64,000 nucleotides of DNA, from contig JAEUWY010000013.1 of the NCBI GenBank assembly GCA_022059125.1, positions 496,001 to 560,000 of the forward strand, read 5' to 3'. This stretch comes from Corynespora cassiicola (taxonomy: Eukaryota > Ascomycota > Dothideomycetes > Pleosporales > Corynesporascaceae). Numbering within the stretch: the stretch's first letter is position 1; the number at the start of each line of letters is the position of its first letter. Below are positions 34,632 through 45,934 of the stretch, in pieces. The position numbers and the translations under genes were made by a program. Under the pieces are notes generated by a model. That model searched no databases, was not told the origin of the DNA, and saw nothing but the letters and a program-made list of their open reading frames with translations.

Positions 34632-35450
34632 GATTACGATGTTGAATAGTGAATTGGGGAGAGGGAGGGAATGTGGGCCTCGAGCGGTTTATATGTCGGT
34701 GGCAGCGGGAGGGTCGGGGGCTGGTTGAGTCAAAAGCATTAGCGGTTCAAAAATCTCTGCCCAGGACTGAAAGCGCAAATGATGTCGTCTTCCGATCACG
34801 GCCCACAGGGCGCTCTTAGCCTCGCCCACACGCCTAGCGCCGCCCGCGGGGACCTAGGCCGCTTTCTTTATGCATCACCGCCGTCCGCACCCCGCAAAAC
34901 AATCCCAAGCTCTCTGGATGCCTCCAATGACGGCCGCGAGGCGGCGCCCTGTAGCAAATGGGAATCCGGGGCTCGCTGACCGCGCCGCTCACCGCCCCTG
35001 CTAGCTGCTGGTGCCACTGCGGCTGCACGCGACACTCGGCCGCTGTCCGTCGTGGTTGGCCGCCGCCGCGCTGCCTGTGCGAACTTCTTCAGATGCGCCC
35101 GTCGCCTTGAGTCAGATGTCTCGACGTGCTGGAGCAGATGCAAGAGCGCGCGACGAGCGCACCCAGCTCCACCGCAGCCAATTGACACGGCGTTGAATGC
35201 CCTTTTCGGCCGTGAATCGCTTAAATTGCCGGTGGAATCGACCTTCATCAATCTCCACATGCGTGCTACTGCCAGCTTTTTTACCATGGAAACCGCCCCA
35301 GAGGCTCCACGCCCCCATCATCTCCCGGCCTCCCGGCCTCCGCTGCATATATTGCCTCAGTTGCACATGCACGTATACTCGCATGCCCCCTCGCCTTTTG
35401 TACATCAATGACTCCTCTCCTCTCAATTTTCTTCCGATGACTCCTCCCCC
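34632..35450. other. Intergenic, 819 bp
   Basis: Promoter region of homocitrate synthase plus the 3' side of the GFA-family gene. No supported gene. Confidence 0.5.
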
Positions 35451-36100
35451 TCACCTGCGCTCCAGGTCTCCAGCCCTCCCCGTGAATCCCTTGCTGCCGC
35501 TGCCACTGCCGCGGTCCCTCAGATACTTGGTCCCCTCGAACCCATCCGTCACGCCTGGGATCTCATTCTCCGTGTAGATGTGATACCCAGGGTATCCCAA
35601 TTCCCTCCCCCAGCCTCCAATCCTCGGCACATGTCGTCCATGCTCGTCCTCCCACGCATTCGCCTCGTCCCGCCGCCCGCACAGCACCTCCTCGTCGAAA
35701 GCACCCAGATTGATCTCCACGACACCAGGCTCCTTCCCATCTTGAATGCTCAAGGGGCTGCCGCAAGTACCACAGAAGCCGCGATGGCACCCCTCGCTCG
35801 ACTGGTACGTTCTGAACGAGGCATTCGACGAGAGGGGTGGGGACACGTTGGCCGCCGGAAACCCGCAGTTCTGGGGGAGCAGAGAGCCGCTGTGCTTGCG
35901 ACACATTGTACACTGGCACACGCCGTTCTACACAGCCGTTGAGTCAGAGACGACGAGCGAGGTAGGTGAGTGGAAAAGTGGATATTTGACGTACGCTTTC
36001 TGGGGGCCAGTCGCCAGGGTTGGGGAAAACTATCGTAAATCGGATCGCCCCACAGAGGCAACCCCCCGCGATACTTTCTGGGCGCTGTGGCTTGCTCATT
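35451..36100 (-). CDS. GFA-family (glutathione-dependent formaldehyde-activating-like) zinc protein, apparently frameshifted near the start
   Basis: The zinc-binding CENP-V/GFA fold is clear downstream: NGVCQCTMCRKHSGS directly after an acceptor (gtgtag), then FCGTCGSPLSI and the VEINLGAFD strand. The first exon (donor gtacgt at 35994) contains the hallmark CLCGAIRF, but in a frame that has no Met and meets a TGA about 14 codons upstream. The only nearby ATG (36100) is one base out of register. The shift lies at a GGGGGG/TTT homopolymer (about 36058-36066). Either a one-base sequencing/assembly error or a real inactivating indel explains this; an unseen upstream exon is a third option. Catalytic function of such paralogues is generally unknown. 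Confidence 0.7.
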
Positions 36101-36495
36101 GGCGGTTTTCGCAACGAATACGCTGGGCCTTGTTTGTAACTCCTGCTCGAAGCCTCTCTGATGATGTGGATCGGCTGTGGGGCCAGAAGAAAATGCCCAC
36201 AGACTTTTAACTTTCAGTCATGTCTGTTCGTTCATCTTGTCAAGCAAAGGGCGTGGCGGACTAGTTGCGCGAATGCGCCTAGAGAGTGCTGCACACTGAC
36301 GTCGTTGGTTGCCGCTGGCCGGCTCGTTAGGTCGCAACTAAGATTTTGCAGCCGCCCTTAGGGGAAAAGGGTCCACGGTCGATCAGACGAGGAAAAAATG
36401 ACTGGCTCTTGCTTGTAATGCCGTAAAGTATGTCGAGATTAGTACTCGAATCCCGGAGGAACGGGAAAACCATCTTACACGCTGGTTCTTTCCTT
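36101..36495. other. Intergenic, 395 bp
   Basis: Between the GFA-family 5' end and the 3' end of the WSC-type gene, both minus. Nothing recognised. Confidence 0.45.
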
Positions 36496-37321
36496 CTAGG
36501 TAAGGTCTCGTGACCACATCTGTCCTACCTTCCCCTTCCAAGCCCTCCAGTTCGTGGTGTCGGGCCGCGTTTGATCTCGTCTACGTGACATTTTTGCTTG
36601 CCAGCTGCCAACCTCCCTTGCGAGACTTGTACTCGTCGTCTTTTGTTGCCGCGCCCTCCACTGAAAAGCGAATACTCACATGAAAAACTAGACGCAAAGC
36701 ACATCTCGAGCACGAGCACACAGGCGTACAGAAACACACATACCGGCTTGAAATTGGTGTACTCGTAAATGGACAAGCGGATGGGCTTAGAACCTCCATT
36801 TCCGCACGTTTCACCAGTCGTACCAGTCGTGCCCCTACACTGTCCAGAACATTCAGAGTCCAGTTTTTTGATACCGATTGTGTCGGAGAATTTGGGATTG
36901 ATGAGTTGACCGCACCCTTGATCTGCAGTGAGCGGCATCTCCTTGTCTACTGGGCTATACAGTTCGTGTACGTACAACACTGATTGTCATTGACGCCGGC
37001 AAATCGGAAGGGCCTGTTTTCTATGATGCTGGCGTTTGGACTGCCCGTCGTCCCTTGGCAAACGCTGGCGCATCGGGCTCCGCTTTGCGCACTGTTCCGT
37101 AGGTCCTCGTAGCTGAGGGCGTGCGGACCGGTATCGGTTCGGAAAGCGTCACTTTACTCAAGTTAGTGCATATCAGCTGGTATTGTTTCGGAAGGGAGAG
37201 ACCTGTAGCAGCCATTGTAGACCCAACCGGCCGGGAGATTCGTAGCCGTTTTGACGGTTTGAGCCGAGATGCCTCGAAGCAAGGCTGCTCCAGCAACTAC
37301 ATAGCCAATGAGGAGTTTCAT
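36496..37321 (-). CDS. Secreted WSC-type domain protein, about 212 aa
   Basis: Exons 37203-37321, 36976-37151, 36744-36922 and probably 36496-36660. A signal peptide is evident (MKLLIGYVVAGAALLRGISA). The WSC domain follows: GWVYNGCYS, ALSYEDLRNSA, CASVC, FRFAGVNDNQCY, CGQLI, CSGQCRG, CGNGG and the closing strand IRLSIYEY, giving the usual eight-or-so Cys. All first three introns are phase-consistent (gtctct with a cactaac branch, gtacgt, gtatgt). The last exon is Arg/Lys/Thr-rich without a membrane anchor and is the least certain part. WSC domains bind cell-wall carbohydrate in sensors and secreted enzymes. Confidence 0.75.
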
Positions 37322-38671
37322 TGTGCTAGTATGGAGCGAGCGGGTACCTAGAAAGTCAAACAAAACAATGCAAGAAACAAACCTAGCAAATCAAAGGATG
37401 CTAAAAGCCAAAGCGGACGGAACAATAGGGAAACGAGCACAAAATGTGAGCGTTCGTTAGCGATCGGTTCAGTATTTTTTTTTTCTAATCGTGAGCTTGC
37501 TGTTTTTCGAAAGAGAGACAAAGGGAGAGTAAGGAAGAGGGCTTGGGGGCACGCAACGGCTTTATTCGGCTGACGAGCATTCCACTGCAGAGAGTTAGGG
37601 AGCCAGCAGCGCGTGTGGCCGCGCTTGTGCATCAGAGGTATCTGGAATGAGGCTGGAATACACCCTATTCCCCTTTTCGGCTGTTTCTCTCATCGAACTA
37701 TGTCCTGTGCTGGAATCTTAGTGCTGCTTTGAGCAAAGGCTGATATCGAATCAAGCTCGAGACCGGTTTACGAGACATTTTAGTCTTGTAATGAGAGAAG
37801 GGGCTTGGTTCAAAATGCATGTTCGAGTGAGAGGGTGGCAAATTACTTGCACATGATGGAGTCAGGTAATACAGAAGCTTGATGCTAGGGGGGATTTGCT
37901 CTATACTCCGCGGGTTCATATGACGGGGCAAGAAAACGCTACAACATCTAAAAATGGTCAAAACAGAATCTGATTTGATGATCAAATATTGCAAAACCAG
38001 GCTCAAAGAAACACGTTGTCATATTCCAATATTCCCATTTTAATTCCAATTATTGCTAAGTAGCGGGGAGACAGTATGTAGAGAACCGGAGCTTGGCAAA
38101 AGTATGTACAATTATTGCAATTGGACGATCCAAACCGAGGAAACCAAATGTATGGCATTTAAATAAAAGCAATGGCAACATTGAGATATGCATATACTTA
38201 TGAAGCCAGTGATATGTAGACTCTATACGTGAACGAGGCTCCCAGTGGCTTGTTCAAGGTTTGAATCGTGCCAAATTGGAATGAGATGATAATGACTTAG
38301 CAACATCTTTCTAGATAAGTATCCGAGTCAAAGCACAAAAACCAGAGGCTCAAGAATCTTGGGTTGCAGAGCGGACAGCCGACGGAGCTTGGTGCCTTCC
38401 AAGGTCGGAGTGCTTAGTCATGGGCTCCGGACAGCCGCGGCCCCCGTAATCGCCCCGTACACGCTCGCAATGACGCTGAACAAGACCCCACGCCTCGACT
38501 GCGTTATAGCCCTCCGCAGGCCGAGTAAACTCCAGCTGCATACGAGTGACGCAGCGCCATGATGCGCCGAACCTGAAAGAGAGACAACTTTCACCACCGC
38601 CTTTACATACGGCCACTTGCCGCCGCTCCCCCGTGAGCTCCGCGCGCGAACCGTACAGGTCGCCTGCAGCC
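37322..38671. other. Divergent intergenic, 1.35 kb
   Basis: Between the WSC-type gene (-) and the Asi-like gene (+). AT-rich centre (37.7-38.3 kb). The minus frame at 38350-38991 is antisense to the Asi-like 5' end and not supported. Confidence 0.5.
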
Positions 38672-41600
38672 ATGGAACAACCTCCGTCGTCCCTGGCCAA
38701 CGCGACTTCCTTTCTCCCCTCACCAGCCGATCTGCTACTCGCTGTCCCCCGTCTTCTTTCGAAAGCCGGTTCGCTAGGGGAGCACTTCGACACCGTCTTC
38801 GGCAAGATACGCTCCGGCGGGAGCATCATCGCGGAGCCAACTGCAGTGAACATCACGAATGCCACCGCGGCTACGACGGCTGGGAAGTTTGTACAGGAAT
38901 CAGTTGCCGCAGCAGCAAGTGCAGCGACTGGCTCAAAGGACGACGACATGGGCATCATGAATGCAATCAAGAACATTTCCAACCTCTTCACCTATGTAAG
39001 CACCATCCCAGCCCTATTCCCTTATCCCGTGTCGTGATGGGTGACCCCGATACGAGACATGTCATTCCCATGGTTGCTGTCATCCCAGAAAAAGCAAAGC
39101 TAATAGACCATCTCAGATTACTTCTAAATGGGCGATTGCCACATTCACCATTGTATGTCGACGATAATCCAACTTATCTTCAAGGCTAACGTGCCTACAG
39201 GCGATTCTTCTAAACCGCACCCACTTCTATGGCTCCAGTCGCATCCCACTCTCCTTCGATCGATTTCATTTACGCCTTATACTTTACCTTACTCCGATGC
39301 TTCTCTTCCTGTATAGAATTCAAACAACACTTCAGGCTCTACGATGCCAGACTTCGCCAGGCTGGTCCGACATGCAATACGGTGCTTCTGGCAGGGATCT
39401 CGATACAGACTTTGGTGGTGAAGGTGGATATCTATTCAGGGCCAGTTCCGCACTTCTTTTTTGGGAAACAGTGGAAGACTCGTGCAAGGCTGTGAACATG
39501 TTTCCCGCCGACCCGGGTTCGACACGCCCATCTGGATCTCTCGCTCTCTTGTGGCCCCTTTTTGTTTCCCTGGGCTTTGGCCAGTTCATTGAAACCTTGT
39601 CTTGTGCATTACAAGGCAGGACGCCCATCCAGGAAGTCGGCATGACGATATTTGAGCATTCGCTGGCATTCGCTGAAGCCGAAGCAGTCGTGACTCGGCC
39701 ACTAACTTTAGACTCGGTACGCTTCTTCCAACCTAAATCGGTCTTCACACCAGATGGCACTTCCCTCACACTTAATCGGAGCACACTATCACGATTTGCA
39801 AACGTGCCGCCCGAGGTCCTTTTGATTTCGTTGATATCCAGTTTCAGCCACTTCACTAGTTCTTTTCTTGCTACCCTAGGAGTCCGATCCAAATTCCGAT
39901 TGGTAACCACAGCGCTCTGGGGACTAGCATACATGTCGACCTTTGCGTGGAGTTTCCTTCGATTCGCGACCATGATTTCGGAACCTGGACACCAAGTAGG
40001 CATCCTTAGGTTTCCCACAGTCTGCATCGTTGGCTTTATACCCCATCTTCTGATCCTCTTGGGCATAATAGCTTGTGGGATCATATACATTCTGGCATTT
40101 GGACTGACTGTGCTATGCCCTCCGCCCGGGCAGCCCAACGGCTTGACATGGAAAGAAAGATGCCAGGCGGCATATGCCAACCTACATGCAAATATTCACC
40201 TGTCGGCCATCACACCACTGACCATTAACTGGACTGAGGACTTCTACACGGCCATTCTCAAGGTCGGGTTTACTGTTCTCACTGCCGCAAGCGAAGCCGT
40301 TTACCTCAACGAGGGGACCCGTATCAACGTTAATTCTATGACCTGGCTAGAGAAGAAGCGGCTCCAAGATATTTTGGCCCGGCGGAGAAGATTCCGGCAG
40401 AGTGTTGCTGCCATACCTTCTGAACTGAGTGGAGATACGCTAGCCGAAGGCGTGGAAGTGGTTGATGGTGCAAATGTGGAATCATCTAATTCTAGCTCGG
40501 CCTCGGGATATGCGCGGGAGCGCAAAACTCGAGTGGCAAACACCACTTCAGATGCATCAAGAGCTGCTGGGCGAGACAACGGCGTAGGCCTGGGACAACG
40601 GCGCGGACGCTGGGCCTTGACCTACCGGTTCCTGAGGGGCATTTCGCTGTTGCTCTTGACTATCCAAGCACGAATGGTTATTTCGATCATGAAGAAACTA
40701 CGCATCACCTATAGTCCCAGATGGTTAAGCCGACTAGCTGGTCCCCAGTCAGGCGTAAAGACGAGGGTATCTCGTGCCGGGACGACAAGTGCTAGGTTCT
40801 CCTCGGCCTCAGAAACGTGGCTAGACATGGATGACCCTACACGCGTGCGACCAGACTCCCTTTTCGACGTCGAAGAGTACGCCCGACAAAGACTGCAGAC
40901 AAGTGGCATATATGATCAGCAAGGGCCTGAAGATTCTGAAGAGCACTTGACCGACTATCTATACAGTTGGTTTAAACGAGGCGGAAGATGGGGCGATATC
41001 GACACAAGCGGTGATTATCTTCCCTCGCAAGGTATGCAGGATGATGATACTACCAGTGTTGTATCGTTTTCTACCACGAACGACAACGACGAGTGGTCGG
41101 ACATGGAGGAGGACGGCCAGCGAACTCCCACCAAAGATACGTATGCCTCGTTTAGCCGTGAGTCCACACCTCTCCCCGACAATGGGCTCGATATTTCCAG
41201 GCTATCGCATTTGCTGGATCCGAGGACGAAAGAAGATAGGGAAGAGGCGCGACTGCTTGCGCGCCGTTTGCAAAACCCAGGCATTATGACCCGATCTCAG
41301 TACCGCAAGGTCCTTGAGCACGACGAGGCTAAGATCCTAACGACTTCGCGTTATCGGATGGATGGCTTCCCAGATAGCGTTCATATGACACCCGAGGAAG
41401 AAGAGCAACTGCTCGAAGACTTTATTCTCAACCGCCGGAATGGCTCGGCCACCCAGGGCTCAAGCGCTGGCGGTACATGGGATAGTGGAGCAGACGGCAT
41501 GGGCTCTGAAGGACCGCAGTGTGTAGTGTGTCAGCTCAGTCCACGGACTGTGCTGGTGTGGCCTTGTGGGTGCCTGTCTTTATGTGATGATTGCCGGGTC

Positions 41601-41681
41601 GGGTTGGCATCCAAGAACTACACGACATGTGTATGCTGCCGTACCAACGTTATCGCCTACAGCAGGTTATATGTCCCGTAA
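38672..41681 (+). CDS. Asi-like multi-pass membrane RING E3 ubiquitin ligase, about 946 aa
   Basis: Exons 38672-38995, 39117-39152 (36 nt) and 39201-41681. Hydrophobic segments include TSKWAIATFTIAILL (made by the splice), LRLILYLTPMLLFLY, a segment around GSLALLWPLFVSLGFG, and VCIVGFIPHLLILLGIIACG with the following helix. A long disordered acidic/Ser region follows. The C-terminus is an all-Cys RING: C894-x2-C, PCGC, CDDC and CVCC, spaced C-x2-C-x11-C-x-C-x3-C-x2-C-x11-C-x2-C. This architecture matches yeast Asi1/Asi3, which act in inner-nuclear-membrane protein degradation; the specific role here is inferred. It is followed on the same strand by another ubiquitin-ligase-type gene. Confidence 0.85.
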
Positions 41682-42024
41682 TGAAGCATTGCGGGCTGAC
41701 ATTGGGAAGGCGTTCTTGTTCCAATACACGTAGATATAATCATACGCACTTGCATCTTTACTATAAGAGTCGGGGTAACCTCGTGATGTCATGTTACCCA
41801 CCCACGGAGCTCGTGGGGCGATGGCGCGTTATCAGTGGTACTCTTTTTCGGGGCTTGGCATGCGGCAATCATTTCGACTCTGTTCCGAACGCCATAGATT
41901 CTCTCCCTCCAACACCATCCCCACGATCGTCGGCAGCGCACGCAATCCACTCGAATCTTAGACTGAGCCACGTCTTCACGCTCAGTCATCTGCGAACACT
42001 CTCCCTCCTTTTCTCCCATTTTTT
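41682..42024. other. Intergenic, 343 bp
   Basis: Short spacer between two same-strand ubiquitin-related genes; presumably terminator and promoter, nothing specific seen. Confidence 0.5.
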
Positions 42025-45000
42025 ATGCAACCCGAGTCAACACACGTTCTCCACAGCGTTTCTCCCCAGCAAGTTGCCCCCGCGATCAGCCCCTCACCCT
42101 CCCAGCATGGACTCCACGATCATGGAATGCCGGCCTCTCTGCTGCCTCACTTGGAAGAACGCGGAGAGCGCCCGAGCCATGTCCTCGCACGCGACGCAAC
42201 GCGTAAGGAAGACGCCACTAGGCACGATGACTCCTCATATGATGCCTCGCGATTGAACCCGCGGTCGTCGAGTCCGCGCAATCGCATCGAAGAGTATGAG
42301 AATGCATTGGCTCAGTCTACCCCGAAGAATTTGGAGATACCTATCTTTGAGGTTATCAAGAAGCCCCGCAAACCGGACGATAAGAGCTGTCCGATTGCTA
42401 TGCTGCCAAATGGTAAGTTCAAATACCAGACTCAAGCATAGCGCGCATATCGGAATTAACGTGTCTTGCAGAGGTCTTAACTCATGCCATCTCCCATCTC
42501 TCGCCCAACGATTTGGCCGCGGTTTCTCTCGTCTCTCGCCGATTCAATGACCTCGTGACGACCCCCCATGCCTGGAGGGTCGCCTTCGCCCGCTACTTTC
42601 CTGGCCCAGAATCATTGGTCGATGCTTCAATATGGTCAGCTTTAGAAGACACCGGGGACATTGTTCGATCGGAGAAAAGGTCTTTTACAAGGCTTACCGC
42701 ACTGGCTTCTTGGAGGAGCGAGTACATTCTGCGTACGCGACTATTGCGCTCCTTGGCGAGAGGGAAACCGGCACAAGCATCATCGTCTGTCGCAACAGCA
42801 CGTTCCGGACAGCCCCAGGTAGCTGTCCCAGTCATCATGTACAATGCCCAGACTATGGTCATCATCAACCATCTCCATGCCACATTTGGGACCGGCTTGA
42901 ACAAGCGTGCACCACGCTTCATTCACGGCGCTGATGACATTGGGATGGTGACGAGCAGCGACCCTGCAACTGGAAAGGTTGATCCTTGGGGTCAAAGCGA
43001 TCCCAACTTCTACGCGCAGTTCTCCGAACGGTTCCCAGGTGTTGCCGAATGGGGATTAGGATCCGGCGAGATGGTCGGCCGCCCCAATGTTATGGATGTG
43101 TCCCAACCACATGGTATGATATATGGTCAAGGCTGCCCAGAAGGTTCATGTTATTACCGTGCCCCCGATGAGATGCGTGGTCGCTTCATTGCTGAGCCCA
43201 CTGATTTCTCTCTGCCGGAAGTGGGCATACCCAAGCTTGGTATCGACGGCGGCGCTATATGCTCTGTGTGGATAGCCAAATCCAACTCAATACCCTCACT
43301 CTCCGAGGGTCTCATTGGCATGCTCATGGGATCGGCAGCGGGCGTGGTCTCAGCGTGCAGCCTCGGTACCGATGGCTTGCGTGGGTGTCGCATTCAACGT
43401 GGCGAGCTCACTGCACGTTGGGTACTCAGCCCTGGCGTACCTATCATTTCAATTGTGGTGGATGAAAACTATTCTCTCAAGAGGCATGCTCAGAACCGCA
43501 TATGGGCAGTTGCTCTAAACGCACTCGGAGAGCTCTTCTATCTCACCAAGTTTCCAACTCGAAGCCAAGCTCCGAGGGGTCAAATAGAGGAGCACACCGA
43601 ATACCTGGCGTGGCTTACGGGACGCAGTGTATACTGGAATGTCGTCGAGCCCAGTAGACGCGTCGCTAAGCCTGACCCATACAACGATAGCGAGATGGAT
43701 GGAAGCTATTCACCAAGGTCTTCCTGGGATGGCATGTGTTTGAGCAAAGACCAGGTCATGGCCGAGACTAAGGAAATTCAACAGTTCCTTCGCAAAGCAC
43801 CAAAGCATTTCCGTCACATATGCCTCGGTTGGGACATGCAAAGACGCCTCGAGGTGGATTTTGCCGGCGACGATGGCAACTATGCAGGCGAAGCCCTGGT
43901 GGTCTTCGAGTGCGGCCTGGAAGAAGGCGATGTCGCTAGCATCAAACGCTTCACTCGTTGGAGGTCTCAGGACAAGGAAAAAGCAAGCTCGATATCGACA
44001 CCCACCTTAGCTGCACAGGCTTCAAAGCAGGCATCGATTTTCGGTGGCTCTGGCACCGGTACGCCAGACTTGCCGTTCAGAAACTTGTCTCAACGCGCCC
44101 GCAGTTCATCATGCATGTCCAACAACAGTTCTCCAGAGCGTGCCAACTTGTTGGAAGACTGGAGATGTTCTGAGCTGACATTCGGTGGGCTCAAGCCAAT
44201 TCAACTCACGACGACTACGCTTGATCAGTCTACCTTCGCTACACTTACCTTGTCTGAAGACCCAGCACTTGGTTTTTCGACGACCTCGACGGCCTCATCG
44301 CCGTTTTCCTCCCCCTTGTCCGTCGCTAGCCAACCTGCGTCCCCGGCGGACATCCCCGGTCAACGCACCCGCTTTATTGCTGCAGGTACCAAGACTGGTG
44401 TTGTTCTCTTATGGGACATCCGTGCGCCCGTCTCCCGCAATTCTGAGCTTACCAACTCGATTGATCCGGTGCGGATCATTTACACCGAATCACCTGAGAT
44501 ATCCTGCCTTGCTCTCACGGCACTCTATGTAGTTGTGGGCGGCAATGATGGCCTTGTCCAAGCCTGGGACCCACTTGCTTCAACTACGCAACCCGTGAGG
44601 ACTCTCAACTCACGCTTCTCGTCTCGTGCGCGGAGGAGATTGGTACAGGCCCAAGCTTCCGCCCTCGGCGTAGGAATTAACATGTTTGCCGCCGGCGCTA
44701 TATGTTTAGACCCCGACCCAACCGTTCTGCGTGGAGCAGTATCTCTTGGATCACAGATTCGGTACTGGAGTTACAGTTCTTCGGCCGCCGATCAGTACAA
44801 GAGTAGTAAACGCAGACTGCGTCGCTCAGAGCGTGGGAGCAACAACACCGGGGAACGGTTCTCTGGCACCGGCCGTGCAAACTTGAAGGATTATATCGCC
44901 GATGAGAAGCACGAAATGGAGCGCGAGAAGCAAGAACAACAACGCCATGCAGATCGGATGGCTGGCCGTTTTGGCGTCGATCTTCTCAACGATGAGGAAG

Positions 45001-45527
45001 AAGCACTAGCATATGCGACTATGCTCTCACAGGAGGCTTTGGAGTTGGAGGAGAAACGGCGCCGTGAGAGCGAGAGCAGTGCTGTCAGCAGCGAGACCGT
45101 GACCCCTGCATCTAGTGTGCAGGGCTCCTCGTCATCCGCTCATATCAATAGCGACCAAGTCGACCAAGTCGGCCAAGTCGACGACAACCAAGATCTTGAT
45201 GCTGACATCGCTGAAGCCATCCGCCTTTCTCTTCAAGATGGCTCAGCCTCCGACATGTACGGTTCAGCTAGCCCCGCACCAGTTTTTGACATTCCGATCA
45301 AATATGCCAAAGGCAAGAAGTCAAGCAGTCCGACTAGGCACGAGTCAACTAATGGTGCCGGTTCAAGCAAGCAGAACGAGATGGACGACCTGGAGTATGC
45401 TATCCAGCTAAGTCTCGCGGAAGAACAGAGCAGAAAGGAAGCTGAAGCGGCGGCGGTGGACGAGTTCCCTGCGCTTAGTCCTGCTCCTGGCAGTGGCAAA
45501 GGAAAGGGGAAAGCGAGGGCTTGGTGA
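42025..45527 (+). CDS. F-box/WD40-like protein with UIM motifs (Ufo1-like), about 1147 aa
   Basis: Exons 42025-42412 and 42472-45527; intron 59 nt (gtaagt...ttgcag). The F-box spans the splice: AMLPN then EVLTHAISHLSPNDLAAVSL (about residues 125-160). WD-like blades are visible in the middle/late part (GTKTGVVLLWDIRA, GGNDGLVQAWDPLA, GSQIRYWSY). Three UIM-like helices lie near the C-terminus (EEEALAYATMLSQEALE, ADIAEAIRLSLQDG, DDLEYAIQLSLAEE, about residues 972, 1040, 1100). The combination F-box + WD + UIMs is that of yeast Ufo1, an SCF substrate adaptor whose UIMs drive its own turnover. Orthology is inferred from architecture. The first Met is in a usable context, but a later start is possible. 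Confidence 0.85.
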
Positions 45528-45934
45528 GCTTGTGTTTTCGGAGCTTTGCCATTGTTTTTATTTTGTTTCTTGAGGTTGCACGTTTAATACCTTTTTGCGG
45601 ACTCTTTTCGTACTCTTTAGCTGCATTTGTTACTGTTCTCGCCGTTTTCCATGCTGCGGTCCTGGCTAGCTGACCTTTTGATCTCCCTTTTCGAGGTTGA
45701 GAACGGCGCTGCTGAACGGTCAAGTGTGATCACCGGTTTTCGTCTTTTCTGAGAGATGATCCTTTTATGGTTTTTCAATACATTATTTTCACATGTTGCG
45801 ATTTCTAATATGTTGATGAAGGAACCAGAACTCTTACGTCGCATATTTGCAGCTAACCAAGGTTTAAACCAGATCTCTTGCTTTCTACAAAAAACAGTTA
45901 AGCAGAACACCCAAACTTACAGTCTATTTCTACA
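45528..45934. other. Convergent intergenic, 407 bp
   Basis: 3' sides of the Ufo1-like gene (+) and the disordered-protein gene (-). T-rich; nothing else seen. Confidence 0.45.

Noticed and set aside
39332..40180. 282-codon minus frame
   Set aside because: Antisense to the Asi-like membrane protein, whose frame has coherent membrane helices and a RING.
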